Positions 1 through 7,440 of a stretch of 33,813 nucleotides of DNA are shown piece by piece. The notes below the pieces were generated by a model that worked only from the letters and a program-made list of their open reading frames with translations, made no database searches and had not been told where the DNA came from. Position 1 is the first letter of the stretch; each line of letters begins with the position of its first letter. Position numbers and translations under genes: made by a program. This DNA comes from an uncultured bacterium (GTDB taxonomy: Bacteria > Chloroflexota > Anaerolineae > J036 > Brachytrichaceae), in contig CAIXPS010000333.1 of NCBI GenBank assembly GCA_903921365.1, forward strand, positions 1 to 33,813. Reading direction: 5' to 3'.

Positions 1-535
1 CCACACCATTGCCGTATTGCACCCCCGGCTGCACCTGCTCAGGAAACGCCGCCTGCGTCACCGCCCCGCATTTCCCACAGCATACTTGCATCGCCCGGTG
101 CTCCGTTACTTCGATGTGCACCGGCGGTATATCATGCACTTGGCGGCGCTCACATCCACTGGCATGCGTGCGCCCCAGTTCACTTTGGCACTCTCCGCAC
201 TGCTCTGGCCAGTAGTCTGTCACGTGATCCGGTGTATCACTCATCGCCAAGGTTGTTCCGGGGTGCCCTGTCTGCCCACCACTCCGCCGTCCCGTCCGTT
301 TCCGCTGACTCTTCGGCGCTGGCTTGCGGTATCCGTCGCTCGACGGCGGTTTGTGACTGTTCTGGCTGTTCTGTTTACTCTGACGCTCCAACTCCTCGAT
401 CCGTCGCTTGAGCACTTCCACCTGCTCTAGCCCGATCGACATCTCCAATAGCACCTCCACCACGCGTTCTTTCCCCGCGTCGTAGATGGCCTCAGATTCC
501 TCTCGCGTCAGTTTCACGGCTGCTATTATCCACAT
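1..535 (-). CDS. IS66-family transposase, N-terminal part (truncated by window edge)
   Basis: The frame is open from 535 to the window edge. It begins with a helical leader (KLTREESEAIYDAGKERVVE), then a coiled-coil segment (ELERQSKQNSQNSHKPPSSD) and a basic stretch ending GGQTGHPG. The NS.KPPSSD and GQ.GH.G signatures are typical of the IS66 transposase N-terminus. A zinc-finger segment follows, with C..C (CGECQ), a histidine-rich HDIPP segment and CCGKCG, matching the IS66 zinc-binding domain that precedes the DDE catalytic core. The core itself is outside the window. ATG at 535 is the longest start; GTG at 517 gives the more family-like start VKLTREE. The element's outer end lies about 28 bp upstream, as expected for an insertion sequence. 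Whether the copy is intact is unknown. Confidence 0.85.
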   Translation of the reverse strand, partial: MWIIAAVKLTREESEAIYDAGKERVVEVLLEMSIGLEQVEVLKRRIEELERQSKQNSQNSHKPPSSDGYRKPAPKSQRKRTGRRSGGQTGHPGTTLAMSDTPDHVTDYWPEQCGECQSELGRTHASGCERRQVHDIPPVHIEVTEHRAMQVCCGKCGAVTQAAFPEQVQPGVQYGNGV

Positions 536-563
536 ATTCAGCCAACGGGGGCTGAGCAGTTAC
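1..563 (-). mobile_element. IS66-family insertion sequence, one end (partial)
   Basis: The transposase coding strand runs right to left, so position 563 is the probable outer end of the element. Read on the minus strand the end begins GTAACTGCTCAGCCCCC (563 down to 547). IS66-family ends commonly start with GTAA, and the family makes 8-bp target duplications, which would put one copy at about 564-571. The other end and the rest of the element lie outside the window, so neither the inverted repeat nor the duplication can be confirmed. Confidence 0.6.
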
Positions 564-676
564 TATTATCCTTGCCCATATTTAGAATTGCTGGCAGAAT
601 CCGAAATTCATTGAAATGGGAGTAAAATGATCCGCAGGTCGAAAAATAGCTCTGGCTTCTCGCATCAGGTGGCAAA

Positions 677-874
677 ATGTCAGATGACAAAGAGACTTGT
701 CGTGTTTGTGGTGGCACGGGCATATGTAGAACGTGTGGTGGTACGGGTGACGGAAAATCTACAAACCCACATCCTACACAAGGCAATACAGATTCAGAAT
801 CGGGCAATGTCAGATGTTCCATATGCAATGGCAGTGGAAACTGTGTAAATTGTGGCGGCACAGGTAAGGTATAG
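677..874 (+). CDS. small DnaJ-type zinc-finger protein (65 aa)
   Basis: This 65-residue protein consists almost entirely of four CxxCxGxG modules: C8-C11 (CRVCGGTG), C17-C20 (CRTCGGTG), C47-C50 (CSICNGSG) and C56-C59 (CVNCGGTG). A hydrophilic 20-residue linker separates the two pairs. These are the repeats of the DnaJ/Hsp40 cysteine-rich domain, which binds two zinc ions, but here there is no J domain and no substrate-binding domain. A GGTGG ribosome site lies just before the ATG. It is on the same strand as the VWA/kinase/phosphatase operon about 400 bp downstream, with that operon's own promoter in between. The same motif type forms the C-terminus of the protein encoded at 16880-18784. A zinc-dependent protein- or RNA-binding adaptor is possible; no catalytic role is visible. 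Confidence 0.75.
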   Translation: MSDDKETCRVCGGTGICRTCGGTGDGKSTNPHPTQGNTDSESGNVRCSICNGSGNCVNCGGTGKV

Positions 875-926
875 GGAAACCAATCAAGTGTCATATATGA
901 TGTCCATAACCCGAAACTGGTTTTAA

Positions 927-1097
927 CGAGAAGTTTGTTTTTGTTTTTTGGTCTATGAAACGGGTGTAATAAGGTACTCATCATTCAGCATTCGTGAAGC
1001 TATCCCGGATGAGGATATCGAGGATATCATTGATGTCATGAAACCCAAAGGCCATACTGTTGTATTATCATTGAATGACATTGCAACCAGTTTGTAG
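927..1097 (+). pseudogene. orphan protein-like reading frame, possible gene remnant
   Basis: A 57-codon stretch is open between two stops (TAA at 924, TAG at 1095). Its second half reads like real protein (IREAIPDEDIEDIIDVMK, then KGHTVVLSLNDIATSL): an acidic amphipathic helix followed by a beta-like segment. The only ATG lies deep inside, at about 1037; a TTG at 948 is possible but has no properly spaced ribosome site. It could be the 3' end of a gene whose 5' part was lost, perhaps with the nearby IS66 insertion. I do not recognise the family. It may equally be a chance frame. Confidence 0.25.
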
Positions 1098-1112
1098 GTG
1101 GAATAGTTGGGC

Positions 1113-1141
1113 TTAACAATATGTGATTCATTTCCTATAAA
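1113..1141 (+). promoter_or_regulatory. sigma70-type promoter for the VWA/kinase/PP2C operon
   Basis: TTAACA (1113-1118) and TATAAA (1136-1141) are each one base from the -35 and -10 consensus and are separated by exactly 17 bp. Transcription would start near 1148, about 130 bp upstream of the first gene of the triad. No comparable box set was found near the other operons. Confidence 0.6.
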
Positions 1142-1157
1142 GACGTAGGAATTAACT

Positions 1158-1178
1158 GCCTCTCGTTATTAGAGAGGC
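1158..1178 (+). promoter_or_regulatory. leader hairpin in the 5' UTR of the triad operon
   Basis: GCCTCTC (1158-1164) and GAGAGGC (1172-1178) form a perfect 7-bp stem with a 7-nt loop. It lies roughly 10 nt after the predicted transcription start. Only a broken T run (CTTTTTATG, about 1189-1196) follows, so it is not a clear terminator. It could stabilise the mRNA, act in attenuation or be an operator. Confidence 0.4.
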
Positions 1179-1278
1179 TTGTACCATGCTTTTTATGTTG
1201 CAGGCGTGTCATTAATTTGGCATCGTTCGATAAAGTGCAATGAGTTTTATTTCAACTATCCAGGAGAGAATTTTCACC

Positions 1279-2094
1279 ATGACTCAAATTGATACAAACA
1301 CACGTAGCCTCGGGCAGAAAGTCGAATTACTCGTTTTTTTACTTGATGGCTCCGGTAGCATGGGTAATGAGAAGGATGGCGCTAAGAACACTTATGATGG
1401 TAGAACAAAAAGTGAGCATCTCTTTGACATTGCGAAGGAGTCACTTTTTGAACTCAGCAGAAGTGATAGAAGTCCTGTGTTCCGCGTATCAATAGTTTAT
1501 TTCGCGGGTGAAGCTACGACGGAAGAAGTGGAAATCTCAGGCCAAAAAACCAAGTATTTTTATATTGATTCAGCTCTATCGGCTATCAAGAATCCATTTA
1601 GCGTGGCTAGTGGGAATGGCACTTCGATTATCAAAGCAATTGACGCGGTAGAACAAGTACTCGATCTGTTTCAAGCAGATATAGGATTACCATCACATAA
1701 GTCTGTAACAATTTTCCTCTTCACAGATGGTCAAGAGAATAATCTAATCAATAATCTGGTTGATGATTCGGTGAATCAAAAGGAACGGTGCCGCAATAGA
1801 GTTAACACACTGCGGGCTCACGCAACTTGTCCGACAATTGCGACTATCTCTCTTGGAACCGACGCGGACGAAGAGCTCCTGAAGGATATTGCAAGCCCGC
1901 CAAATCCGAATCAAATTCGTCACTTGGACATGGCAGGAGTTCTCGGAGAATTGCTTGATCAACAGAAACTATTCCTACGTGGAAATGCCCAAGGTTTGCT
2001 AACCGAAAAATCTGCGATGGCCATTCGTAGATTTGTAGATACCCTTAGCACAACTTCGGATCAACAAACTGCAACTAAACAAGAAAAGATATAG
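1279..2094 (+). CDS. TerY-like von Willebrand factor A (VWA) domain protein
   Basis: This is a single VWA domain of about 270 residues with an intact metal-ion-dependent adhesion site. DGSGSM gives D23, S25 and S27; the threonine of GNGTS is T115; FTDG gives D150. Each follows a hydrophobic beta strand (LLVFLLDG, TIFLFTDG) as in the Rossmann-like VWA fold. There is no signal peptide or membrane segment, so the protein is predicted to be cytosolic. ATG 1279 has an AGGAGAG site about 11 nt upstream; ATG 1240 in the same frame has none. It is the first gene of a tight operon with a kinase-like and a PP2C-like gene. In TerY-P triads, described with tellurium-resistance (Ter) systems, the VWA protein is thought to be the scaffold or phosphorylation target. 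No TerD or TerC gene is visible here. Confidence 0.88.
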   Translation: MTQIDTNTRSLGQKVELLVFLLDGSGSMGNEKDGAKNTYDGRTKSEHLFDIAKESLFELSRSDRSPVFRVSIVYFAGEATTEEVEISGQKTKYFYIDSALSAIKNPFSVASGNGTSIIKAIDAVEQVLDLFQADIGLPSHKSVTIFLFTDGQENNLINNLVDDSVNQKERCRNRVNTLRAHATCPTIATISLGTDADEELLKDIASPPNPNQIRHLDMAGVLGELLDQQKLFLRGNAQGLLTEKSAMAIRRFVDTLSTTSDQQTATKQEKI

Positions 2095-2103
2095 GTGATC
2101 CAT

Positions 2104-3123
2104 ATGGAAGGTACTATTGAAATAGTATCACTTACTACTGGAAAACCATCCCGGATAGACCTTTCGCGATCCATATTGAGTTTCGAGGGCAAAGAATTTA
2201 TACCTGGAGGTCAAGGTCGGCTCTATCATTGTGTGATTAACGATCTCGAAGCAGTTCTGAAGGTGATGCCAGACTTCACACCCGGCGCACGAGATATTTT
2301 TCGTCGAATGAAAAAAGTGAGAAGTAATCTTGATCGGTTCAGCCGGATTGAGCCAGCAGTATTTGCCGCACTAGAACATCGAGGATTTCCGATTGGTCAA
2401 GGCACTGCATCCGGAAATCTTTTTGGCTTTCTTACAGCCAAGGATGCATTTTTGCTGGCATATCGGTATATAGATGGACCAATGTTAAAGGTTTATCTTG
2501 CTGGAGAGCAACCATTAAGCAAAAAGCGAATAAGAACATGTGTACAGGTTGTGAGTTTACTTACGGTACTTCAAGATGCGGGTCTAGTTCATAGCGACCT
2601 ATATCCAGACAATTTCATCGTCGATAAGAGCAGAGGGGATCTAGTACTTCCAATGGATCTTGAAGGTGCAGGGGTTAAATCCTCAAATGGTTGGGACTTT
2701 ACACCAACTGTTATTGGTAAAGACTATTGGTATCCTTTACCACCAGAAATGGAGTCACACAATGGTACTTTACCCGGTCTTCCAGACGTCGGAAGTGATA
2801 CGTGGATCGGCACAGCTCTTGTCTTTTGGATATTAACTGGTTATCAGCCTTTTGAATTTTTAACTCGGGCAGATGACACTAGTATGGCACATCTCCTTAG
2901 ACTGTCTAGGCCGGAGCGAACCTGGCCACCGATGTTGCTGAAAGACATTATGTTTGAGAATCCTCACTTTACGATTAAACAGATGGCTCTTTTTATGGAG
3001 AAGTATTTTCGCGGCTGTGGTTTGGGTGCGTTTATGTACTCGACATATATCAGTTTTTATTATGAGCGACAAAAGCGTCCTCGATTTAGTATTTTAAGAG
3101 AACTGGTAAAAGGACTACTGTGA
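2104..3123 (+). CDS. Ser/Thr protein kinase-like protein of the triad
   Basis: The kinase fold carries a glycine loop (GGQGRLY, 35-41), the ATP-anchoring lysine in VLKVM (K53), a catalytic loop HSDLYPDN with D165 and N170, and DLEG (D185) in place of DFG. The key Lys, Asp, Asn and Asp residues are all present, so activity is plausible despite HSD for HRD and DLE for DFG. The C-terminal lobe (WIGTALVFWILTGYQPF) is typical of bacterial eukaryote-like kinases. There is no transmembrane helix or sensor domain, unlike PknB-type kinases. The start is ATG 2104 behind AGGTGA; an in-frame GTG sits at 2095 directly after the upstream stop. The stop overlaps the phosphatase start (GTGA), indicating translational coupling. 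Confidence 0.85.
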   Translation: MEGTIEIVSLTTGKPSRIDLSRSILSFEGKEFIPGGQGRLYHCVINDLEAVLKVMPDFTPGARDIFRRMKKVRSNLDRFSRIEPAVFAALEHRGFPIGQGTASGNLFGFLTAKDAFLLAYRYIDGPMLKVYLAGEQPLSKKRIRTCVQVVSLLTVLQDAGLVHSDLYPDNFIVDKSRGDLVLPMDLEGAGVKSSNGWDFTPTVIGKDYWYPLPPEMESHNGTLPGLPDVGSDTWIGTALVFWILTGYQPFEFLTRADDTSMAHLLRLSRPERTWPPMLLKDIMFENPHFTIKQMALFMEKYFRGCGLGAFMYSTYISFYYERQKRPRFSILRELVKGLL

Positions 3124-4271
3124 ATAATATGGATATACTCCCACCAGAGAAAAATTCGTTAGAGGTTTCATGGGTATTGAATAATGCCAAACATGGTGAC
3201 GACCAAGTCTATATAGATGAATTACCAAATGTACCAAATGTCAGCTTGTTTATTCTGGCAGATGGTGTATCAGATTCACTTGTGGGTAGGTTTGCGTCAG
3301 CATTACTAGTCCACCAGATCCAAGCGACTATTCATGAATATTTACATTCCCCAAATATGACACTGGCAAAACTTGATCAGGCAACATTACGTTATCTTGT
3401 CAGAGATGCCGTAAACAGGTTTGTAAAAGAAGCAGAGGCAATTCGTAAGAGTGAGCTTGAATATGGAGAAATAATCGCTAAACGGTCAAAGATATTGATC
3501 CAAATTGGTCAGTGTATTCAGTGTATTCAGGCTTTGGTTGATTACCAGATTCAAGTAAAACAGTGGTTTCAGAAATCACAGAACTCACAACCTCTTGTAA
3601 ATGAAAATCAGGCAGATTTAAGCACCTGCCAGGAATTTTTTAGAGAGAACAAGGAGGAAATAGCCAAAACCGAGTTGCATGATGCCTTAAGTGTTAGGCT
3701 ACGCGAAGTTCTTAACGTATTGCCATTGGGTAAAGATGAAACCCCGACAAAGGTTATAAATGATATTCGAAAGAGATTGATTACAAGTGATCCTCAGTTG
3801 TGGGATGGCAAGACAACACTCTTAGTTGCAGTGCTTATAACAGATTCGTCTGGTGATGATGCACGATTCATGACCTACTGTTTAGGTGATTCGATAATTA
3901 AAATACTGAGAAACCAGTCTACTGCTTTGGATCTTGCATGGTTCTCAGTATACGAACCTGAAGCTCGACCAAGTTTAACATCTTGGATTAGTAGTAAGGA
4001 TGGTATACACGGTAAGCCCAGTGTAAGTGAACACTGCGTTTATCAGGGAGATAACATTATTATTGCCAGTGATGGTGCCTTAATTAACTGGACAACAGTC
4101 AGTGGCGTTTCAGGTATACCTTTTAAGAATGAACTTACGTCTTGTATTAAAAAGACAAATTCCGTAAAAGGATTCGCTAATAACTGGATTCAGTACGTCG
4201 TCCACAGTACAGCAAAAGCACTAAACGACGATGCATCGCTCATCGTGGTTCGCATCACAAATAAGTCTTGA
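3120..4271 (+). CDS. PP2C-like Ser/Thr phosphatase of the triad, with large helical insertion
   Basis: PP2C metal-site motifs occur in order: ADGVSD (D48), the strand pair TTLLVAVLI and YCLGDS, SDGA (D318) and NDDAS (D370, D371), which ends the fold as in PP2C/SpoIIE phosphatases. The protein is 383 residues, against about 240 for a minimal bacterial PP2C. The excess is a helical, charged insertion of roughly 120 residues (about 95-225, containing KSELEYGEIIAKRSKILIQI) between the first aspartate motif and the central strands. The GTG start overlaps the kinase stop (GTGA) and has AAAAGGA 7 nt upstream; ATG 3129 is an alternative. It presumably reverses phosphorylation by the upstream kinase. 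The insertion may recognise the VWA partner (inference). Confidence 0.82.
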   Translation: MNNMDILPPEKNSLEVSWVLNNAKHGDDQVYIDELPNVPNVSLFILADGVSDSLVGRFASALLVHQIQATIHEYLHSPNMTLAKLDQATLRYLVRDAVNRFVKEAEAIRKSELEYGEIIAKRSKILIQIGQCIQCIQALVDYQIQVKQWFQKSQNSQPLVNENQADLSTCQEFFRENKEEIAKTELHDALSVRLREVLNVLPLGKDETPTKVINDIRKRLITSDPQLWDGKTTLLVAVLITDSSGDDARFMTYCLGDSIIKILRNQSTALDLAWFSVYEPEARPSLTSWISSKDGIHGKPSVSEHCVYQGDNIIIASDGALINWTTVSGVSGIPFKNELTSCIKKTNSVKGFANNWIQYVVHSTAKALNDDASLIVVRITNKS

Positions 4272-4661
4272 TGCTTCTTTATATCGGAAAGCATAGGAAT
4301 TTCAAAACCCCTGATTGTTTGTTAAACATTGATGCCTCCTATCACTTTCGCAGAAGGAGCATGCCTTCACCAATTAAGTATTGCTTCAAATAAACAAAAT
4401 GCGTAGCAAGTACAAGCTTGCAACAAGGTTTTGTATGCATCAGAACTGAATTCTTATACTTTTATAGTAGTCGGTGCATCACGCTAAATACCTTGTTTTC
4501 AGGCATATCATGATCAGAACAGTTGTTTCACGAAAACGAGGAATGTTAACCACGAATTTCTTCAGTTTTCGGACTTCACTAACAGAAGCTTGGATAGCCA
4601 TTCAACACATTAACTGCTGTTAAGTGCTACCTAGTCATACAGTCTAATGCCGTTGACGTAA
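4272..4661. other. convergent intergenic region, no gene seen
   Basis: This 390-bp AT-rich stretch separates the plus-strand triad from the converging minus-strand operon. Just after the phosphatase stop, ATGCTT (about 4271-4276) pairs with AAGCAT (about 4289-4294). An imperfect hairpin ATGCCTCCT / AGGAGCAT lies at about 4331-4366. Neither has a T run, so they are weak terminator candidates. No coding stretch, tRNA or long repeat was found. Confidence 0.4.
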
Positions 4662-4835
4662 CTATATTTGCCACTTACTTTCATAGAGCTGAATCACATC
4701 AAGCACCTTATCTATGGCGCGTTCTGCGTTCTGCCTGGAGTAAGCTAACTGTTCCCTCGCTTCAACGATTTCACTTTGTAGGGTTACCGATTCTTCCATG
4801 TCATTCCCAATAAATGGGCGTTTCACGCTATTCAT
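4662..4835 (-). CDS. small coiled-coil hypothetical protein
   Basis: This protein of about 57 residues is dominated by one heptad-rich helix (VTLQSEIVEAREQLAYSRQN and onward). It contains no cysteine when read from 4835, no membrane segment and no known motif. It is the last gene of the minus-strand operon. The start chosen is ATG 4835, which overlaps the preceding stop (ATGAATAG); ATG 4856 in the same frame is possible, and neither has a good ribosome site. It may be an oligomerisation or adaptor peptide for the preceding gene product. The family is not recognised. Confidence 0.5.
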   Translation of the reverse strand: MNSVKRPFIGNDMEESVTLQSEIVEAREQLAYSRQNAERAIDKVLDVIQLYESKWQI

Positions 4836-5451
4836 CTGAGGAAGTTTGCACCTCATTAGCAGTCGGATTTACCCTGGTGTATCGATATCGTGATCGGAAT
4901 GACCACAAAGACTTATAGGAGCCGTCATACACTTCTGGATCTTCATACCCGCCAACACGATAAACTGCTTTCTCCTTCAGTTCTATTATCGGTGTATAAA
5001 TACCGTCAATCTCGATTTTGGTGTCACGCTCTATCTCGTCGATATATAAAATAACCCTGGCTAAGCCTTGATCAAGCAACCACGTAATTACGTTTCTGAA
5101 TGCGGCTTCAATAGAAGCAGCGTTCATATCGACGGCAACTTCATTTTTATCCTCAGTGAAACCAGAGTTTCTCGCGTATATGTGTAACTCACACCCACGT
5201 GACGAACACTGCACAAAGGTAGCCATTTTCACGTGTGGATCCCCATACTCGCCACCAAGATTACAATCCAGTAGAAACATGGGAGTCGCAACATCAATGG
5301 CACTATATGGAGTCTCAGTTACTTCACCCCTGCCGCTAAAAAAGTCTTCATTTACTGCCTGAATATACGAATGAATCATTGGTCTGTACTGACTCCAGAA
5401 CCGCTGCACAGATTGCTGTTCGTTAGGCCTTAAGTCAATGAATGGTCCCAT
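4828..5451 (-). CDS. hypothetical protein, 207 aa
   Basis: This is a mixed alpha/beta soluble protein that I do not recognise. It has an N-terminal helical segment (QQSVQRFWSQYRPMIHSYIQ), a central strand-rich part (MFLLDCNLGGEYG; KMATFVQCSSRGCELHIYA) and a helix-strand unit (NVITWLLDQGLARVILYIDE). The acidic end overlaps the next gene. AGGAG lies about 10 nt before the ATG. A 200-bp gap upstream, the only sizeable gap in this strand's gene run, suggests that this gene and the one after it may also have their own promoter. No signal peptide or catalytic motif is visible. Confidence 0.65.
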   Translation of the reverse strand: MGPFIDLRPNEQQSVQRFWSQYRPMIHSYIQAVNEDFFSGRGEVTETPYSAIDVATPMFLLDCNLGGEYGDPHVKMATFVQCSSRGCELHIYARNSGFTEDKNEVAVDMNAASIEAAFRNVITWLLDQGLARVILYIDEIERDTKIEIDGIYTPIIELKEKAVYRVGGYEDPEVYDGSYKSLWSFRSRYRYTRVNPTANEVQTSSDE

Positions 5452-5651
5452 GTTCTGTTAACTCCTACAAATGTTTCGCAAGATATATCCCCATACACAC
5501 TAATTCGCAGTGATAATCACAGTAATAGACGCTATTAAATACACTTTTATGGGTGACTCTGGCTGCAATCTGACATGTTGCGTACTATCGAGTCAATGAA
5601 ACCTCATCACTGCCACGCCACGGTGTAAGTGTCGTATCTATTAACATAATT

Positions 5652-6266
5652 CTATTCGATGCTCAAAACATCAACCAGCCCACAGTTCTGGGTAGCTATC
5701 TTCCGCAATAATCCATGCCGTACTAAAAACGCCTGTTGGCATTCAGCCGACGAGATTCTAATTCCGCTTCCTGGGATACTAGCTTTTTGTGCGGCCAAGT
5801 CAAAAAGACTACTAATCCTAGCATGTCTAGAAAGAAAGTCGAACAAACCCAGATGTGCCTTTGCGTGCTCGGGTGGGAAGAAAATGGATGGGGCACGGGC
5901 ATAGGGTATTGCCTTTTTATCGGCGGGGCTTAGTGCGCGCATCCAGTCTACTAGTACATACATCAATGCCAAGTAAGCTCGCGCCCGTGGTACCTCCCTT
6001 GTACCATCTATTGTCCAAACAAGATCGGGGTTGAGTCTATTTCCTCGGTAATGTAATTCCTCAACGATACCTTGGACGCGATCGCAGAGCAGTGTGTAGC
6101 GCCGATGTTCATTGCGCAAGTTAACCTTTTTATCGAACCTGCGCTCGATAGCCAGGGCATCCTTCACAGCTATAGCCAATGCTGAAAGATCAGGCAGTTC
6201 GGTACATCCATTATTCCAAATCTCAGCAGATATGGAAAACGAACTAATCTGTGTATCGATTGGCAT
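5652..6266 (-). CDS. hypothetical protein, 204 aa
   Basis: The family is not recognised. The sequence is largely helical with basic patches (AIERRFDKKVNLRNEHRRYT) and a tryptophan-rich centre (LALMYVLVDWMRALSPADKK). The C-terminal helices look like a winged-helix or all-alpha domain, but no definite motif is seen. The start at ATG 6266 has a strong GGAGGA site 5 nt upstream and overlaps the preceding gene by 23 bp; a longer start at 6290 lacks this support. Overlap and spacing place it firmly in the operon with 6244-7440 and 7437-8132, which suggests stoichiometric co-expression. There is no membrane segment. Confidence 0.65.
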   Translation of the reverse strand: MPIDTQISSFSISAEIWNNGCTELPDLSALAIAVKDALAIERRFDKKVNLRNEHRRYTLLCDRVQGIVEELHYRGNRLNPDLVWTIDGTREVPRARAYLALMYVLVDWMRALSPADKKAIPYARAPSIFFPPEHAKAHLGLFDFLSRHARISSLFDLAAQKASIPGSGIRISSAECQQAFLVRHGLLRKIATQNCGLVDVLSIE

Positions 6267-7440
6267 TCTTCTCCTCCATATCGCTCTCATCGACCTGAGC
6301 AGCTGTAACGGATAAACTATATTCGGATTCGGCTAGTAATTGTGACATGGTAAGTCCAATGACAATCACAAATAGACCATGTTGTTTTGCCTCTGTTATG
6401 TACGATTTCCTATCAATCTCGTTCAAATAGATAAAGTCCAGTGGTACAACTAATACGGGTTTACACTGGTGAATATGTTTTAGAGCACGAGCAAAGTCGT
6501 GTTTGCGTCGGTCAAATAACGAGGCTGTAGAGTGCGCCAGAACTGGAATCAGGCAGAAACGTTGACCAGGTTCAATATCAACAAACGAGTCCGTGTCAAT
6601 CTGACTCGGTTCTTGAGGGTCAGGGACCACAAGACGATGTACACACCAGTATTGCATATCGCCCGCATCTCTTTTACTCTCGATGCGTTTACCCATACTT
6701 ACGCCCATCTTACGATCTGCTAAACGATAAAGCGCATAGTCTTCAAGCAGTGCTGATCGTAAATGATTCGACAGATGCACATACGTCAATGGTGTTTGTA
6801 CAACATCAGGTCGATTTTTGAATATCCAACTCAACCGAATACCGCGTTCAATTAATGACTTTATCAACCCCGGCGACCAGTTTCCGCGATACGTGTTAAA
6901 ACATACTAATTCCACAGGAACATCGTCTTCCGCCATTGCTGCCTGCATTTCTTCAGGAAATTCCGACAAGGCAGCATATAAACGTTTTACCAGATCAGCC
7001 TTCAGTAGTGTGTCATGACCAGGAATTCGGTCACCTAGACAATCCTCGATCAAATAACGTACATCGTACGGAATCCCTTGTTCAAAGAAAAGATCCATTG
7101 TGCCGCCTGCCTGATATGCCTGACTACTTAGCATAATCATCATCACTCGGGTAGGCTCCATTGCTTTGAATATCGGGTGTTCTCCGGTGAAATATGCCCG
7201 GATTTCCAGTCGGCGATTCTGACGATTGAAACGGTGAGTAGCGACACCTACGATTACATCTCTTGACGCAAAACGGTATGTAGACCAGTCATCTCTACCT
7301 GGGGGTTTCCCGCCTTTCTCGTTCCAAGGAGAATTGAGCACTGCGTCAAGATAAACCACATGTGGATCAGAGACTATAAATTCTGTATCCGCTTCAGTTG
7401 TCCTTTGGTTGCTATGACGTATGACTTGTTTAACACTCAT
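6244..7440 (-). CDS. hypothetical protein, 398 aa
   Basis: No family is recognised. A strand-rich first half (VVYLDAVLNSPWNEKGGKPP; VIVGVATHRFNRQNRRLEIR) leads into a helical middle (LLKADLVKRLYAALSEFPEE). A C-terminal alpha/beta part follows (KPVLVVPLDFIYLNEIDRKS; HGLFVIVIGLTMSQLL), whose alternating strand-helix pattern could be a Rossmann-like or Toprim-like unit, but no catalytic signature is clear. The start is ATG 7440, overlapping the preceding stop as ATGA, with GGAG about 10 nt upstream; this fixes the start better than an in-frame ATG at 7464. It is co-translated with its neighbours, probably as part of one complex. Confidence 0.65.
   Translation of the reverse strand: MSVKQVIRHSNQRTTEADTEFIVSDPHVVYLDAVLNSPWNEKGGKPPGRDDWSTYRFASRDVIVGVATHRFNRQNRRLEIRAYFTGEHPIFKAMEPTRVMMIMLSSQAYQAGGTMDLFFEQGIPYDVRYLIEDCLGDRIPGHDTLLKADLVKRLYAALSEFPEEMQAAMAEDDVPVELVCFNTYRGNWSPGLIKSLIERGIRLSWIFKNRPDVVQTPLTYVHLSNHLRSALLEDYALYRLADRKMGVSMGKRIESKRDAGDMQYWCVHRLVVPDPQEPSQIDTDSFVDIEPGQRFCLIPVLAHSTASLFDRRKHDFARALKHIHQCKPVLVVPLDFIYLNEIDRKSYITEAKQHGLFVIVIGLTMSQLLAESEYSLSVTAAQVDESDMEEKNANRYTD

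Noticed and set aside
3508-3531. Short direct repeat CAGTGTATT in the phosphatase gene
   Set aside because: Two in-frame 9-10 base copies encoding QCIQCIQ; likely a small local duplication within coding sequence, not a regulatory element.
4360-4400. A ten-codon ORF behind AGAAGGAG in the convergent gap (MPSPIKYCFK)
   Set aside because: Too short, the site is too close to the ATG, and it is probably part of a hairpin; no basis to call a gene.
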